From NCBI GenBank assembly GCA_037039925.1, contig JAXRKP010000931.1, positions 22,501 to 86,500 of the forward strand: DNA of 64,000 nucleotides, read 5' to 3'. Shown here piece by piece: positions 1 through 24,769 of this stretch. The translations under genes and the position numbers were made by a program. The notes beneath the pieces are model-generated. The model did no database searches, was not told the origin of the DNA, and saw only the letters and a program-made list of their open reading frames with translations. The DNA comes from Doris montereyensis. Its lineage: Eukaryota > Mollusca > Gastropoda > Nudibranchia > Dorididae. How positions within the stretch are numbered: position 1 is the stretch's first letter; every line of letters begins with the position of its first letter.

Positions 1-172
1 ACGCCTCTTTTGCTGTTGTTGCAGCTGTGGTTTAGGTTGTGGTTGTTTACGCTGGTACCAACGTCAGATTTAGGAAGCGTCAGCATTCATCGGAGTGCCC
101 ATGTGCCTCTTTGTGCCCCCCCCAAGAAACTCTGACCCATCTCCCGTTTCAAATGTCTCTACTGATGCCCTT

Positions 173-337
173 GATAATGATGACAATGATGATGATAATG
201 ATAATGATAATGATAATGGAGAGGATGATGACGATGATGATGATGAGGATGATGATGATGAGGATGATGATGATGATGAGATGATGATGATGATTACGAT
301 AATGATGAAGATGGTGACGATGATGATGATAATGAAT
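173..337. repeat. GAT/ATG trinucleotide-rich microsatellite
   Basis: Imperfect GAT/AAT/GAG runs in the intron before the first visible RRM exon. Open frames through it are Asp-rich or Met-rich on one strand and Ile/His-rich on the other, as expected of a microsatellite. Confidence 0.9.
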
Positions 338-382
338 TAACATCTTTCCCCATGTCTCACCCCCATCTCTACCCCTACCCAG

Positions 383-8765
<8,383 letters not shown>

Positions 8766-8842
8766 TATATTTGAGCCGTCAGTAGTAATGTCAAGGTTTG
8801 CTGTGACGATGAGGAAGGATGTTGCTGGTGACAATGAGGAAG

Positions 8843-8984
8843 GATTTCTTTGATTGAGTGCCCATTGCCTGAAAAGTGAAAGCCAGGATTTCTTTGATTG
8901 AGTGCCCATTGCCTGAAAAGTGAAAGCCAGGATTTCTTTGATTGAGTGCCCATTGCCTGAAAAGTGAAAGCCAGGATTTCTTTG
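8843..8984. repeat. 44-bp tandem repeat, three copies, in the 3' UTR
   Basis: Three near-identical 44-bp units starting at 8843, 8887 and 8931, each GATTTCTTTGATTGAGTGCC then CATTGCCTGAAAAGTGAAAG and CCAG. The copies are practically identical, which indicates recent expansion. Confidence 0.93.
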
Positions 8985-9545
8985 CACCCCTTGGAATTTG
9001 ATGTCCAGTTCTTGAGAGACGAGAAAAAACTTTCATTCATTTAAAAAAAAATAGTTTGCATGTCTTGTAACATAGTTTTATATTATTATTACAATATTAT
9101 TATTTGACTTTTATTTCTCTCTCATGATGTGGTTCTCTCTTACAAGTTGTTATAGAAAAGTGTAAGGATAACATTGATTGGTTTCATTGTGCATATGTAT
9201 GCTTTCCACCTTTGGCGGCCAACAAGTGGCGGGATGAAGGTTTCTCCTTTATCTTTTTGTTTTTGAGCTTTCCATCTTTGCGGGTGTGAAAGTTTCTCCT
9301 TTTCCTTTCGTTTTGACAACCGTATTTGCCCTTTTCCCGTGACTTTCTGTCCCCATCTTTGATTACAATCGCCAGCAAAACATTCCTGGTCCTACCCAGG
9401 TTTCCCTTAGACAACTACCCCACCACCCTCACTCTCACCCATCCTCCTCCTCCTCCTCCTCCTCCTCCTTCTCCTCCCTCCCTCCCATCCTCATTCCGGA
9501 CATACTCCTCCTAACTGTCTGTCAGCTTACAAACTGACCCCCATC

Positions 9546-9551
9546 AATAAA
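9546..9551 (+). promoter_or_regulatory. Candidate polyadenylation signal AATAAA
   Basis: First canonical AATAAA found after the TGA at 8763, about 780 nt downstream. It suits the end of the RRM gene transcript. An ATTAAA near 10622 is a weaker alternative. Confidence 0.45.
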
Positions 9552-9570
9552 GGCCAGTACATTTTCCTTT

Positions 9571-12343
<2,773 letters not shown>

Positions 12344-12699
12344 TCCTACTGCATGTTTATACGTTTTTGTATTTTAGTTGTTGTCATCATGTACATGTAT
12401 AATGTATAGGTAACACTTACCCTGTCAAATGGCCTACTTTTGGTATGACATGATTCTATTTCAAAATGACATGATGTACATACCATGTTATTATATTGTG
12501 TAGTAGAAGAGTTTGATTTTATTGTATTTTTAATGCTCACAGTTTCCAATTATTCAAATGTTCTATATTATAGCCTGGCATCATGACATTGAGTGACGTT
12601 ATTTTTTTTTCTCCCTTGCTATTATTTTTATTCCATTGTCCATAGTTTTTTCACCAGACGGATACAACGAAAAGCAGATCATTAGCACTTTTATCACAA

Positions 12700-13130
12700 G
12701 CTTGTGGGATTTTGGCATCATGTTCTAAATTGCCCACACGTCTTGTCTGTGGGCTACTGGCATATATCCTGGTTTGCCCACATGTCTTGTCTGTGGGATT
12801 CTGGCATGTCATCTATTGCCCACATGTCTTGTCTATGGGCTACTGGCAAATATCCTGGTTTGCCCACATAACTTGTCTGTTGGCTACTGGAAAATATCCT
12901 GGTTTGCCCACATGACTTATCAGTGGGCTACTGGCAAATATCCTGGTTTGCTCACATGACTTGTCAGTGGGCTACTGGCATACATCCTGGTTTGCCCACA
13001 TGACTTGTCAGTGGGCTACTGGCATACATCCTGGTTTGCCCACATGACTTGTCTGTGGGCTACTAGCATATATCCTGGTTTGCCCACATGACTTGTCAGT
13101 GGGCTACTGGCATACATCCTGGTTTGCCCA
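12700..13130. repeat. 44-bp minisatellite, about nine copies
   Basis: Tandem units of GCCCACATGACTTGTCAGTG then GGCTACTGGCATACATCC and TGGTTT. Earlier copies are more diverged and later ones nearly identical. Confidence 0.92.
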
Positions 13131-14415
13131 ACACGGCTTCTTGGCTACACCACTATTTCTATGCCTGACTTTTGCTTTTTTAAATTTTCGATTTCCTGCA
13201 GTTTTTTTTGGTTATACATGTACTTTCATATACATACTTGAGTGATGTTTTTTGCTGTTTGTTTCATCATGAACATGGATTCGAGCAAACACAAAAAGGT
13301 GAAAAGGTCATTGCGCTACAATAGTCATTCAAAAGACCAACCAAAAGAAAAGACTGATCCCACTGACTACTACTAACGAAACAAATCCCAGAACAAACTT
13401 ATGAGAAAAACTCCAAACATAAACACTCATTTTAATAATATTTGCTTACATTTTTGTAAATTTATCTAATGTGAGAAATGGTCACAGTGTAAATTGTGTG
13501 AGAGAGGAAATGTAAATTTAGTAAATAAACTCCAGAAAGGTTGCTGTCACAAAGCTGAGGTCACATTGACTGGGATTATGAGGGGGAAACTAAATGGCCA
13601 AGCTGCCGCAGCTGGTGGTCTCATATTTTCTACATGTAAACATTGAATAATTATAATTGTCGTTTGTTTTCTTTTCATTTTTTACTTGTTTGTTTCTCTA
13701 TGGTTTTTAAATATTTATCCCATCCTTCATAAAATCATTGAAAATTATGCCTTTTCTTAACTTCAATTTATATGATGTTATATATGTATATATATATATA
13801 ATATATATATATATAATACTCGGAGAGACCAAGCGGTGATAACTTGTTTTGTAATTTTTTTCCTTGCGAGCATCAGAACAAAAACTCAAATAATTATGAG
13901 AGAAGATGTTTCACCCCATCAGCAACAGTGACAAGTTATAAAGACAGGATTAGACAGAGGCTAAATTGGGTCATGTCCTTTAGGACCACATCAGATACAG
14001 GCTACATTGGATCATTAGATCAAGCTGTCTTGGACATTGTCCAGCACCACGTGGATGATTCAAAGCAGTGTTGACCTTGACGCTGGACATATCACCGATA
14101 TCAAAGATGGCAGATAGTCAATATGTCTCGACTCTACATGACTCAAGAGTGTGCTATAGAGACTGTTTTTCGCTAATCAGTTTGGCCTTTCTGTTGTTCT
14201 TGGCGACATTTAACTCGTTGTGTATTAATTGCTCTTTGTGGTTTTCTGTTGTGATGTTGTTGTTAGTTGCAGATAACAGAACAAATGAGAAAATATCAAA
14301 ATATATCCCTACAACGTTTATCTATTTTCTAATTTGTCTGTCTGTCTGTCTGTGTGTCATTGGTCTCTCCCTGTCCTATCCTTCAAAATTCACTGACTCA
14401 TTTTTTTCACTTGTG
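13131..14415. other. Spacer, no gene seen
   Basis: AT-rich sequence with an AT run at 13783-13816. A 76-residue open frame at 13844-14074 has mixed composition but no recognised domain and no splice context I can support. Confidence 0.45.
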
Positions 14416-14780
<365 letters not shown>

Positions 14781-17330
14781 TTTCATTCCCTTCCTCATCC
14801 CCCCACCCTGAGCTCCTGTCAGATTTTCAGGTGCAAACTATAAAATATTACATCAATTTTGCAATATTCATCTTTTCTATTTTGTTTTGTTTGTCCTTTT
14901 TATATAATATATATATTTATTTATTTCTAACATGAGATAAAAAAACAAACAAAGATTGTATTTAGGTAGTGAAATCTATAAATTATGAAAAAAGCAGACA
15001 GTTGTTGTAATTGTAATTCATGAGTTTGAACAGTTGGTGGATAAAAGGACTGTGAATGTGGACAAGTTTAGAGTTGATTGATGTATCTTTTGATTCCATT
15101 TACACTACCGCATTGTCTAGATGATAAATGCCTTTTTGCTCCAGCCACCCATAAGATTGTTATAGCATAAATAACAAGAACAATGTCAAGAAAACGGCTT
15201 GGAAATGAGGCTAAAAATAGCCAGTCTCGATTAAAATGATTCGAAATTAAAAGAGATTTGAAATAATGGAAAACATTTTGTAGATAGATACAAAGTTATG
15301 TGTAGATAAACGGTCAAACTCTCTAGTCTGATGTCGTCTCAGTAAACTTGATATGTGCTCTCCACTAGACATCTTTTGCGATAAACCTCATTTTCCCCAT
15401 ATCATTGATTTATTCCCCATTGCGTTATAACTATAATACCATTGAGTTTTGATACCATTGAGTTTCGATACCATTGAGTTTTGATACCATTGAGTTTTGA
15501 TACCATTGAGTTTTGTTTTGTTAGATCTCATTATTGCAGCTCAATTATTTCTAGATTCCATTCCTGATTTAATTTGATGTGTTTAAGCTGTACATCATGT
15601 CTGTATGAATGTAAACAAGCAGCTATGCTGTGTGAGAGTGTTACTGTTTGCATGGGATAGATTACAATGGTGATGGATGTTTACATGTGTGTAAGGAAAA
15701 CTTAAATTTGTGTGAGTCTTTACACATGAGTGAGTGCATGACACTGTATACATACGTAAACTGAGTTTTGCATTTGATTGAAAATCGTCGCATTTTTGGG
15801 CCTTAAATGTTTTATACACGTAATTGAATATTCAACCATGTCTCGTCATTTCATAGAAATTATTTTCCTTTGATTTAAAAAATTTTGTATGCAGAGTATG
15901 GTTTTAAGGGTAAACAATAATATTATGTTCTAATCTTATGGCTTTGTTTTTTGTTCTGTGTGTTTTCATTTCACATGTTTTCAAAGCCAATCTGTCCATG
16001 ATGAGATTCAGTGTCAACCACAAACTGAGATTGCAGTCAGATTGGCTGACTGACTTACGACTTGCATACTTGTAACTGGCCAGTGATTTTCTACTTTTGC
16101 TTTTATTTCAAGCTCAAAATTATTTATTGAATAACATAAATATTATTTAGAACAGCCAGTGACACTATAAGACGTTGTAAGTACTGTTAATGACAATGGC
16201 ATTTTGTTCTGTTTTTTTAATTTAGTTTAGAATGATTGTGATTTGAAAAGAATGTTGTCTCCAATTTTTTTCTTGTGTTCTTTGTTTTTTAAATTGTTTC
16301 TATTTCCTGCATCTGTTTTAGTTTTTGTTTTAACGTGTTATCGCTGTGATGAAAATCTTATCTGCCTCTCTCTTTCTCTATGTCTCTCTGTCTCCTTCTT
16401 TCCCTCTCCCTTCCACCCCCCCCCTCCCCTTTCCCTCATCCTTTTCCATGTTCCTTTCGACGTCTTCATACACTGTTTTCATTTTTTCCTTTCTTCGAAG
16501 CATTTTGAAATTATTCTTTCGTCCAAGCAACGAATTTCAGCAGTCCCTGTTATCGTTTGAATGAATATTCTCAGGAGAATTTATTTCTGTCAAGTTTTGA
16601 TAGACTTAAATAAGTTATATTGCCAGAACAATTTCTGCAAGTTGTGCATAGAAGAGGAGGAAGAAATTCAATGTGGGAGTCGGGTGACCTCGTGTAAAAC
16701 AATAGAAAACCCCCCACAAAAAAACAAAAACAACGAAAAAACAAACCTATAATACTAACAACAAACAAACAAACAAACACAATCCTCAAAACAATGCACA
16801 GAATGTCATTGTGGACTATTTCCTTCTTGTTATTTCCCTTGGATGACTGTTCAATTGTGTGTCCTCACAGTGATCCATATTCTTGTTATCTCCCTTGGAT
16901 GACTTTAATTGTGTGTTCTCACAATGATCCAAATTCTTGTCAAGATTGTAATTATTGATGTTGGTGTTTTTTTTAAATTTTACGGATTCTGTGTCTTTGT
17001 GTGTCATTGTCAAATGTTTCCATGGTAACGACGGTTTCCTAGAGCAACGATCTACGCCAGGAAGACAACAGGTAGACAGTGGTATCTCCATGCCAATAAA
17101 ATCTGACGATGACAGACGACTTCTCTGGCTTCTGGCTTCTCGCCCCGACATTTTTTCTCTTTTTCGTCTTCGGATTTTTGTTTTTTTCCCAATTGATAAT
17201 TAATTATTGATGATGAATTTGTGAATTCTGTTATTATTTTTCTTGATCTTTCAGGATATTGATAATTATACAAAGAAAGAGGATGTATGTGATTACTGTT
17301 TGTCAAATTTTAAATAAGCCCTTAACATGA
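14781..17330. other. Spacer with small repeats, no gene seen
   Basis: AT-rich. It contains five copies of a 16-bp unit GATACCATTGAGTTTT (15437-15516) and a duplicated segment TCTTGTTATCTCCCTTGGATGACT at about 16827-16930. No exon chain or RNA gene was recognised. Confidence 0.5.

Positions 17331-17407
<77 letters not shown>
17331..17407. repeat. (ATT)n microsatellite
   Basis: Pure TTA/ATT repeat of about 75 bp. Confidence 0.95.
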
Positions 17408-17409
<2 letters not shown>

Positions 17410-20090
17410 AATTCCCACCAATGTCATCTTCCTGTTCAAAATGTCATGATATGCCTATATAAATATTATATATAATATATTATATATACATAATAATTAT
17501 ATTCTATTTATACTATATACATATTTTGTTGTTGCTGTTTGCTCTCCGGCCCCGAAATCCTTTTTGTCCTTTCTATGGGTTGTTCAGTTGCGTTGCCTTA
17601 TATCTCCATCGAAATGAACTTTGTAAACATTTTTGTGTGTTTGTCTGTCTGTTTTTTCGCTAATGTCATGTGTACATTTGTTCATAGGCCTTATTGCGAT
17701 CAAATGGTTTGTCACAGTATAGTTAAAAGTGTACACGTTTTATCCGTTTGCTTCATGAGGGGTTAATGTCTTTTTCTGTCAGGGTGTACATGATTTTTAA
17801 AATATAAGATAAGATAAATTCTTGTAAAAGAGATAAAAAAAATACTACAGTGCAGTTGTTTGTTTTAATTTGATGTGATTTTAATAATTGGTTGGTAGCC
17901 ATATTTTTAAATGTTGTCCCTCCTTGTTGGGACTTTTAGTTTCACAAGGAAAATCTTCAACAAGGTCACTGTTCAGCATGTTTTTAGGAAGATGGAAAAA
18001 ATCTGGTGATGATAGGAAATGCTCTAAATTGCAACAAAACTTTTGTAGAACTTTTATTGCCCCAAATATACAGGAGCAAGTAGCCCCCGTTTCAATCAAA
18101 CCACTGTTGTCCCATTTACCCATTGCCCCATTACCACGTTACCGTGTTACCCCATTGCCCCATTCCCCCATTACCACGTTACCGTGTTACCCCATTGCCC
18201 CATTACCACATTACTGTGTTGCCCCATTGCCCCATTGCCCCATTACTAGTCCCATTTTTATTTGAATTTAAAGACAATTCCAGTTTTGTTTTTATGCTGC
18301 TCTACAGGCATTCCATGATTTCAAAGAATGATTTATTTTACGTTTCCCTCTTTTCTTTGTCTTTCTGTCTGTCTGTCTGTCTGTGTGTGTTGCCCAGATA
18401 ATATTATGCCTCTTTATTTTGGTTCATGGCCGTGGAGTTCTCTCCGTATGTTTTGAATGCGTGTGTTGGAATTTTTGGAGAGATTGACATAATTGTGCGG
18501 AAATATTTATAGATTTGTATAATTTTACAGAAATATTTATAACATTGTCCATTTCGAGTGAGGGCTGGGGTAAGCAACAAGAGTTATGGTAAAGGAGAAG
18601 GATGAAAAGAATTTTTTAAAATTTTAAGTTGGGGGGGGGGTGGGGTGGGGGGTGGTAGAGACAGGTTGCTAGGCTGTGTCTTTGTCACGTTGGTCTCAAA
18701 ATTATGGAGTTGTGCCAAAGATGTTACAATTGAAGCAATACTGAGTAAAATTTCATGATATTTAGGGTTGAAAGTTGTTTAAACAAAGCTGCCCTTGTGA
18801 TTTTAAGATAGAAATTATTGGAATAATGTTTCTTGTTTAATTAGATGGGCTTCTTGAGTTGTATTTTGTTTACATTTTTGTTCTTTTTATTTAATGAAAA
18901 ATTGTGTTGCTCTCTTCCTTGAGGTTTTTTTCAAAGAGGCACTGAGACTAATTAAAAAAAATTTTGTTGTTGTTATTGTTATTGATTTGAAGACATAAAG
19001 ATAAAATATAAATATAACAAACAGCATTTCAATTTAAGTCTGGAGGGTGGTGTGGTGGGGTATCTATTATAGTTATAAAGGTGTTTTGTTGTTTTTTAGA
19101 TTCTGCCCCTCCCCCTTAAGTGTTTACCCCTATGTGTGACCAACACCTTCCGTGTCCAAATGTTGTTTGCCTTGCTTGGGTGTCAAGGTCGCTACCACCG
19201 GCTGTCAGTCAAATGCAAAGGAGAGAAAATCGTAGAAGACTAACTACCTAGCCGGTCTGGTTCCACTTCAATTCAAAATGCTTTCTCGAAACCCCCCCCC
19301 CCCCCTTCCCCCACCTACCGTATACACAGAAAAAAAAGAGGACTGGTCAGAGTGTAGACAAGGGTGGCAATTTTAAATATGATCTTATTGAGCATAGTTA
19401 CTACATGAATTATGTCCCTTCTTTCACTGCCGGATCTATCCATGGTTGGTTATTATTTTATGAATCGAATGAAACTGAAACATTTACTTTACCTTTTGTG
19501 AGTTGGATTTTTTTTCTTAGCAAGTTATTTACTCTAATAGTATCCTGCAATTGAAGTACAATGAGAAAGAGAGAGAGAACAAGACCAAGAAAGATAGAAG
19601 GAGATAGATTCAATTTCAAATCCCAAGATTTTGTTTACCTTGCTTCCAGCTGTGTCTGTAATTGTCCGTTTTGTGTTAAACGTTGTTGGCAATCGGCGCC
19701 TAAGTTGAGATAAGACGTGACTAGAAATGACAATCAGCTCCCAACCCACGTCTTCTCCCCCACCCCACTCCCCTTTCCCTTTACATCCCTCCTCCCCTAC
19801 TTCCCCACAGGCCAAGCATTTGGCTGGCAGCTCGTTGGTGTGTCACCCCGGACTTCCTTCTTACCTTTTGCTCTTTTCCTATTCGACTCCTCAGTGTCAC
19901 ATCACACATATTTTTGTGGCATAATAATCGATGTCTTCTTCTACTGGAAGAATCAGGATGAGAATTCAACAATGCCGCCGCCATTACCATTATTTTAATA
20001 TTAATATATGCGTATCAAACATTTGTGTTGATTCTACATGAACGTTATTACTACTAGTGGTCATAACCTCTCATGTTATGACATTGACCG

Positions 20091-20092
<2 letters not shown>
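17408..20092. other. Spacer, no gene seen
   Basis: AT-rich. A tandem block at 18113-18250 is built from CCCCATTACCACGTTACCG and CCCCATTGCCCCATT units. Poly-G runs lie near 18632-18653 and poly-C near 19291-19304. No gene can be supported. Confidence 0.5.

Positions 20093-20177
<85 letters not shown>
20093..20177. repeat. (AT)n microsatellite
   Basis: Pure AT repeat of about 85 bp; Tyr/Ile frames on both strands are artefacts. Confidence 0.96.
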
Positions 20178-20182
<5 letters not shown>

Positions 20183-20759
20183 TTATATATCAAGAATTCC
20201 GTGTTTGAAAAGGTCACGAGTGGTGTCTTGTGTGTGCAGGTCATTGGACGAATGCTGGTCTGTCTGTAGGTTTGTATGTCAAGGTCGTTCACACGAGCCA
20301 GTGAACACATGTATGTATGTAGATTTGTTCTGGTGTTGATAAAGAACTCCAAATTTCATTTTACTTTAAAAGAATTCTCTCTTACTCCTTTTCTATTTTT
20401 TATTATTTACTCAAACATTTTTTTTAATTTTCCAAATGGGACCGTACATTTAATTATTAAAGAAAGGATGCCATTTTAATAATACAAATTGTCGATATTT
20501 TTTTTTAAACATTTGTTTTCTACTTTGAATTTTATGTGACCATTGATGACCTTCATGTACATGAAGAACTACCTGTCTTGATGGTTTTCAGACATTAAAT
20601 GTGATGGCCAATCCAATCAATGACGGACTTGCTCTTTACTGGTTTTCTCATGTTCATATTGTTTGTTTGTTTATTGTTTGTCTGTCCATCTTATGTTCGC
20701 CAATACAAGCATCCTTGTTGTCTGCTACAATAATGTGCATGAGTATTGCAGTATTGGTA

Positions 20760-20985
20760 GGTCCCACTTCTTTCCTTTGTTCACTCTTTCACTTACATAT
20801 ATTCTTTTGCTGTTTCCTGTCCTACTTCGTTCCTTTGTTCACTCTTTCACTACATATATTATTTTGTTATTTCCTGTCCTACTTTATTTATTCTTTCACT
20901 TATGACTATTGTTTTGCTGTTTCCTGTCCTACTTCTTTCCTTTATTCACTCTTTCACCTATATATATTCTTTTGCTGTTTCCTTT
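20760..20985. repeat. Tandem repeat of about 60 bp from a SINE-like module
   Basis: Three to four copies of GTCCTACTTCTTTCCTTTG then TTCACTCTTTCAC and ATATATTCTTTTGCTGTTTCC. Read on the minus strand, the unit contains GTGAAAGAGTGAACAAAGG and GAAGTGGGACCTAC. These match the tail of the dispersed repeat seen at 45.0-45.4 kb and 53.4-54.8 kb. Confidence 0.8.
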
Positions 20986-21220
20986 TTAATACAAAGCATA
21001 ATATAATTACGGTGGCAGCGTAAATTTCAATGAGAAGAACTAAAATGCAACTTTCTCCGAGAGGGCCCATGAAACAGCAGCCACCAGTTGTAGTGGGTAC
21101 GCTACTAGTACATGTACTAGATTTCAGATGCCTACAAAAATCTGCAGCTTGGTGTCTTTGATGATTGAAGGACTCCATCAACAACTACTAGTTGGGTATA
21201 AAAAAATAACGCCTATCCCA

Positions 21221-21226
21221 CCCACC
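21221..21226. repeat. Left target-site duplication of the Polinton (CCCACC)
   Basis: Six bases before the AGTAGT terminus; they match the right flank CCCCCC at 5 of 6 positions. C-rich sequence makes a chance match more likely than usual. Confidence 0.6.
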
Positions 21227-21606
21227 AGTAGTGGTGGGTTTGGACGTGTTGAGCGCAGTCCCAAAAAAATAGATTTTAAAAATGTCTTCTTATTTTTAAA
21301 GCTATTTTTGGGTACGTTTTCCTTATATATCCTTTTCATTATTACTTTCTAAAAGATTTAATACCACCCGTTTGGCTCCGCTCTTGGGGGTGTAATTAAA
21401 TCCTTCAAAATAATAATGAAAATAATAGAAAGAGAAAACGTGTTTTTACAGGAAATACTTTTTTTCATTTGTAAGATTCTAAATATCAACACTATTTAAT
21501 GTGAATTATTTTTTAAAGTAACATAAAAAATGTCGATTCATTAAAAATAAGGTAAATATCAACACATGTACACTTAAGAACAAATCATAGAGTCCACAAC
21601 ACACTC
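21227..21606 (+). repeat. Polinton left terminal inverted repeat
   Basis: About 380 bp, imperfectly inverted relative to 37935-38248. The best-conserved blocks are TTGGACGTGTTGA (21239), CTTGGGGGTGTAATTAAATC (about 21384), TCTAAATATCAACACTATTT (about 21478) and AGAACAAATCATAGAGTCC (about 21578). Small indels distinguish the two ends. Confidence 0.9.
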
Positions 21607-21769
21607 ATACATTCCCCTAAATCATGGTAAAAAAACACTGAAAACAAATCAAACAAAAAGTAATTCCCGGAGTATCCGACTTGAAGAGCCGCGAAGAAAC
21701 TTTTCCTAAAAATGAATTTGGTGGATTAAAAAAAAAGTAAGGTAACTAGTTAAAATCTTCTAACCACGG

Positions 21770-22060
21770 TAAAAAGTACTTTAAATTTATTCCTAAATAA
21801 TGAAGGAAAAAATGTACTGAGTGAATATAATAAAAATCATACAAAACCAATGGGTGTAAATTCAGCATGTATAGATTGTAGAAGATTAGCCAAACAAAAT
21901 CATTATCAAAATAATGAAGAAAAATATCAACAATTTTATGGAGAATGTTTAGATAGAAACCTTAATTACCAATCTGATTACTATCGCTTAAAAAAATAAA
22001 GTATAAGAATATTTATCAATCTAAAATTGATGCTATAAAGATGGCTCCCATAAAAAACGA
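21770..22060 (+). pseudogene. Polinton-type zinc-binding protein remnant
   Basis: One frame reads a CIDC knuckle (SACIDCRRLAKQNHYQ) followed by a polar repeat-like segment NEEKYQQFYGE and NYQSDYYRL, then a stop. Upstream, a matching lysine-rich segment is out of frame. Cys-knuckle proteins with such NxEKYxxxY repeats occur in Polintons next to an inverted repeat. The function is unknown and the remnant is broken. Confidence 0.5.
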
Positions 22061-22329
22061 AGAAATTTGGTGATGTTATTCAAGAATCTATTATTAATGA
22101 TATAGACGAAGAAAATCATATTAGTTATATTAATAAACTTAAAGATAAAGTTATATAACTTTTATTCACAGTAATCTAAAATAACTTTAACATGTGGTTC
22201 TTTGTTTGCAACACAAATTCTTGAAGCTTATTATAATCTTTTCAATAGAAACAATATTGACGAAAACTAATATAAATAGACATTTAGAGAAACTCAATTA
22301 ATTTTAATTCATGGGTAGATAGTTTTCAA

Positions 22330-23700
22330 GAAACAACTGAGGATTTGTATTTTTTACTAAAATTATAAAATTTGCCACTTTTCTTCTATTGTGCTTTCCT
22401 TTCAGATTTCCAATCTGCCTTATAAATGTTAAATCAAAATGATTTTATCCTGGATTGGTAATCTGTTTTACTATTGAAAAAAGATTCAAGAGTAACAAAA
22501 TTCAAAAATTTTGAGTTTATTAGCTAGAGTAAAATTTCCTTTTTTGTTTGATTTTCTGAAGTTAATAATCTGATTTATGCTATAAATGTTTTTGATGATC
22601 ACTAAATATTTCAGCTCTGCTTACTCTATATCCATTGTATGTTTCTAAAAAGGGAGCTGCTAACTATAATTTAGTCTATGATTGACTTTTCAGTTCCCAT
22701 CTGTCTTCATTTACTCTTTTAGATGCCCAAATATCTTTATGAGGCTGCCCTGTGACAGCTATTTTTCGTGAATGTTATTCTTTGTGTTAAAACTCTATTA
22801 TATCTTCTTCCATTTGGAAAAGTTGTTGTCTCTCCTTCTTTAGTTTTTACTCCCCTGAAGTTTCTACATTGTTGCCCAAACCATCTCAGTTGATTTAAAT
22901 ATCTTAAAACCATTGGTTTGATCTCTTTTGTTGGTTTTAGATTCTCTTTTAGCTTTTCCTAAATCATTTTCTTAGATATTTTTTTCTGCCTTTACTGTAT
23001 TATTCTGTTTGGTCCAGGTTTAAGCTATTAATAATTTAATTATACTGCCATTTTGGTTTAATATTTACTATTCTGTGGGCTTACAAATGTCTTTCCTAGT
23101 AGTTATTTCTTGCCTTTTTTGCATTCTCTGGCCTATTCCTGTTTTAGCTCCTATCTTTGACATCTACTCCTTAGAAGATTAAAGTATGATTTCATCCTAC
23201 ATTTTTTATTGTATTTTGTCCTTTTTTCTTTGTTTCTGTAATAGCCAAATGTCTACTTTGAATTTTTCCATTTCTTCAGCTAATTCTAACTTCTTTCGAT
23301 TAATTGCTCTAACATTCCATGTTGAAAAATCACTGGAGTCCGTGTTCTTTTTCAGAAGTAAATCTTTGAAAGTTCAAGCCGGATATATCATTGTTTGAAT
23401 TACTTTGAATCATTTTTTGTTTTGGATAAGTCTTTGGGATTAGCCATAAATGTGATAAACAAAAGATGGTGGGGCTGCCACCTGTCTTAGGCTTCCTACA
23501 TCAATTTCTTGTTATTTTCTGTCATGTTGGTTTATTCCTTAGCCTTTAATGGCTTCATTCAAGACCAGCCTGTTCAAGGAAGGTCAGGTTGTTATTTTCT
23601 CACAGGGTTATGCCATTTCTTAGCCTTTGGTCAGTCAAGTCAATGCCTGAAACTAATTTTCATTATTGTTTGTGAAGAATCTTGACACCTTTTTTATGAT
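22330..23700 (-). mobile_element. RTE-like non-LTR retrotransposon remnant, internally deleted
   Basis: On the minus strand, 23100-23330 encodes an AP-endonuclease start (TWNVRAINRKKLELAEEM then EKFKVDIW), the TWNVR block of LINE endonucleases. At 22700-22930 the minus strand reads LRYLNQLRWFGQQCRN, a typical LINE ORF C-terminal block (RRLRWxGH-like). The reverse transcriptase between them is missing, so the copy is deleted and also carries stops. It lies wholly inside the Polinton; exact ends were not determined. Confidence 0.65.
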
Positions 23701-23719
23701 AAGAATAATAATAAAGCTT

Positions 23720-24060
23720 TTATATGCAGAGAAGACATATTAAATAATCACAAAGAAATATGTGTAGATCATAAACATTACAATATTAAGATGCCAGAAG
23801 ATAAAATAAATCTTGATTATATTCCAATTTTACTTCATCACCAAATCCAAAACAATCTTATACTAATAACATATTTAAACAAGATATAAATAGTTATGGT
23901 ATAAATGTTAAATCTGATTATCCTAACTTATATGAATCTGAATATATTTGATATGTTGGTGATGGTCAAAAGAAAAATATGTTGAAATGATTAAAATACT
24001 TTTTCATTGAGAAGCAATTAAAAATGTTATTTTAGAAAAACTAAACATAAGTTAATTTGT
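23720..24060 (+). pseudogene. Polinton family B DNA polymerase, N-terminal fragment
   Basis: A frame reads NHKEICVDHKHYNIKMP, the His/Cys knuckle plus MP block that precedes the exonuclease domain in Polinton polymerases. After a frame change, SYGINVKSDYPNLYESEYI resembles the later SxCxYxK...LY segment of the same family. Internal stops and shifts are present. No intact exonuclease or DTD polymerase motif was found nearby. The call rests on pattern memory, not on a search. Confidence 0.5.
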
Positions 24061-24769
24061 TACAACAAGAAACAAAGCATACAAATTCAACTAATTGTTA
24101 TCCTTGTGTGGCAAATTAATTCCATTTCTTTTATACATTGCAGCGCTTCCTAACTTCGAAAACCATATTATATTCTTAATCCATTATTTTGTCCTTGATC
24201 ATTAAATCCTTCTACATTTGCTAAATCATCAAGATTAGTCTGATGACTATGAAAAGGAGATATTATTTTATTATCATCATCGTATTCTTCATCTGAATCT
24301 ACATTTCCAAACTTATTTACATTCATTTTAAAGTAAACTAATTAGTATATCATTAAAATCACAGCCATAAGTTATTTTTTTCAAAAAATTTCAACAGAGA
24401 TAGTTGCATATATAAGCAGATTTTTGAATTTGATGAATATTGTATTCTATGTTTTTCCATAGATAATTTTCTAATTCTTAAACAGATTGAATACCATATG
24501 AATCAAATTATATTTGTTCTGTCTATTATCCTTGTAATAACAAACTCTTTCCTTTTTGTGATTACCATTATTTTTATCCTCACTATCTGCTAAATTAATT
24601 ATTCCTGATTCTTTCTTACTTGGACTAGAGGGTAGTTCATTTCTTAAAAATAGGAGCTGCTGAAATTTTTAATTTGTATTGTTTGACAGCGTCTATTAAA
24701 TCATACTTACTTAAGGGTTTATTAGGAAGAATTATATTTTTCAAGACTTAAATATTCAGCCATTAAAAA
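24061..24769. other. AT-rich Polinton interior, no gene seen
   Basis: Very AT-rich sequence between the polymerase fragment and the PLA2-like gene. Short minus-strand frames rich in Asp/Glu (near 24260-24330) may be coding debris. Nothing can be named. Confidence 0.4.

Larger units (their letters stand above)
8766..9570 (+). other. Probable 3' UTR of the RRM gene
   Basis: Sequence between the stop codon and a canonical AATAAA at 9546-9551. It contains a 44-bp tandem repeat (8843-8984), AT-rich stretches and a CTC run near 9440-9475. The polyadenylation site is inferred from the hexamer only. Confidence 0.5.

Noticed and set aside
13844..14074. 76-residue mixed-composition frame as a small gene
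   Set aside because: No domain, no splice context, and it runs into unrelated AT-rich sequence.
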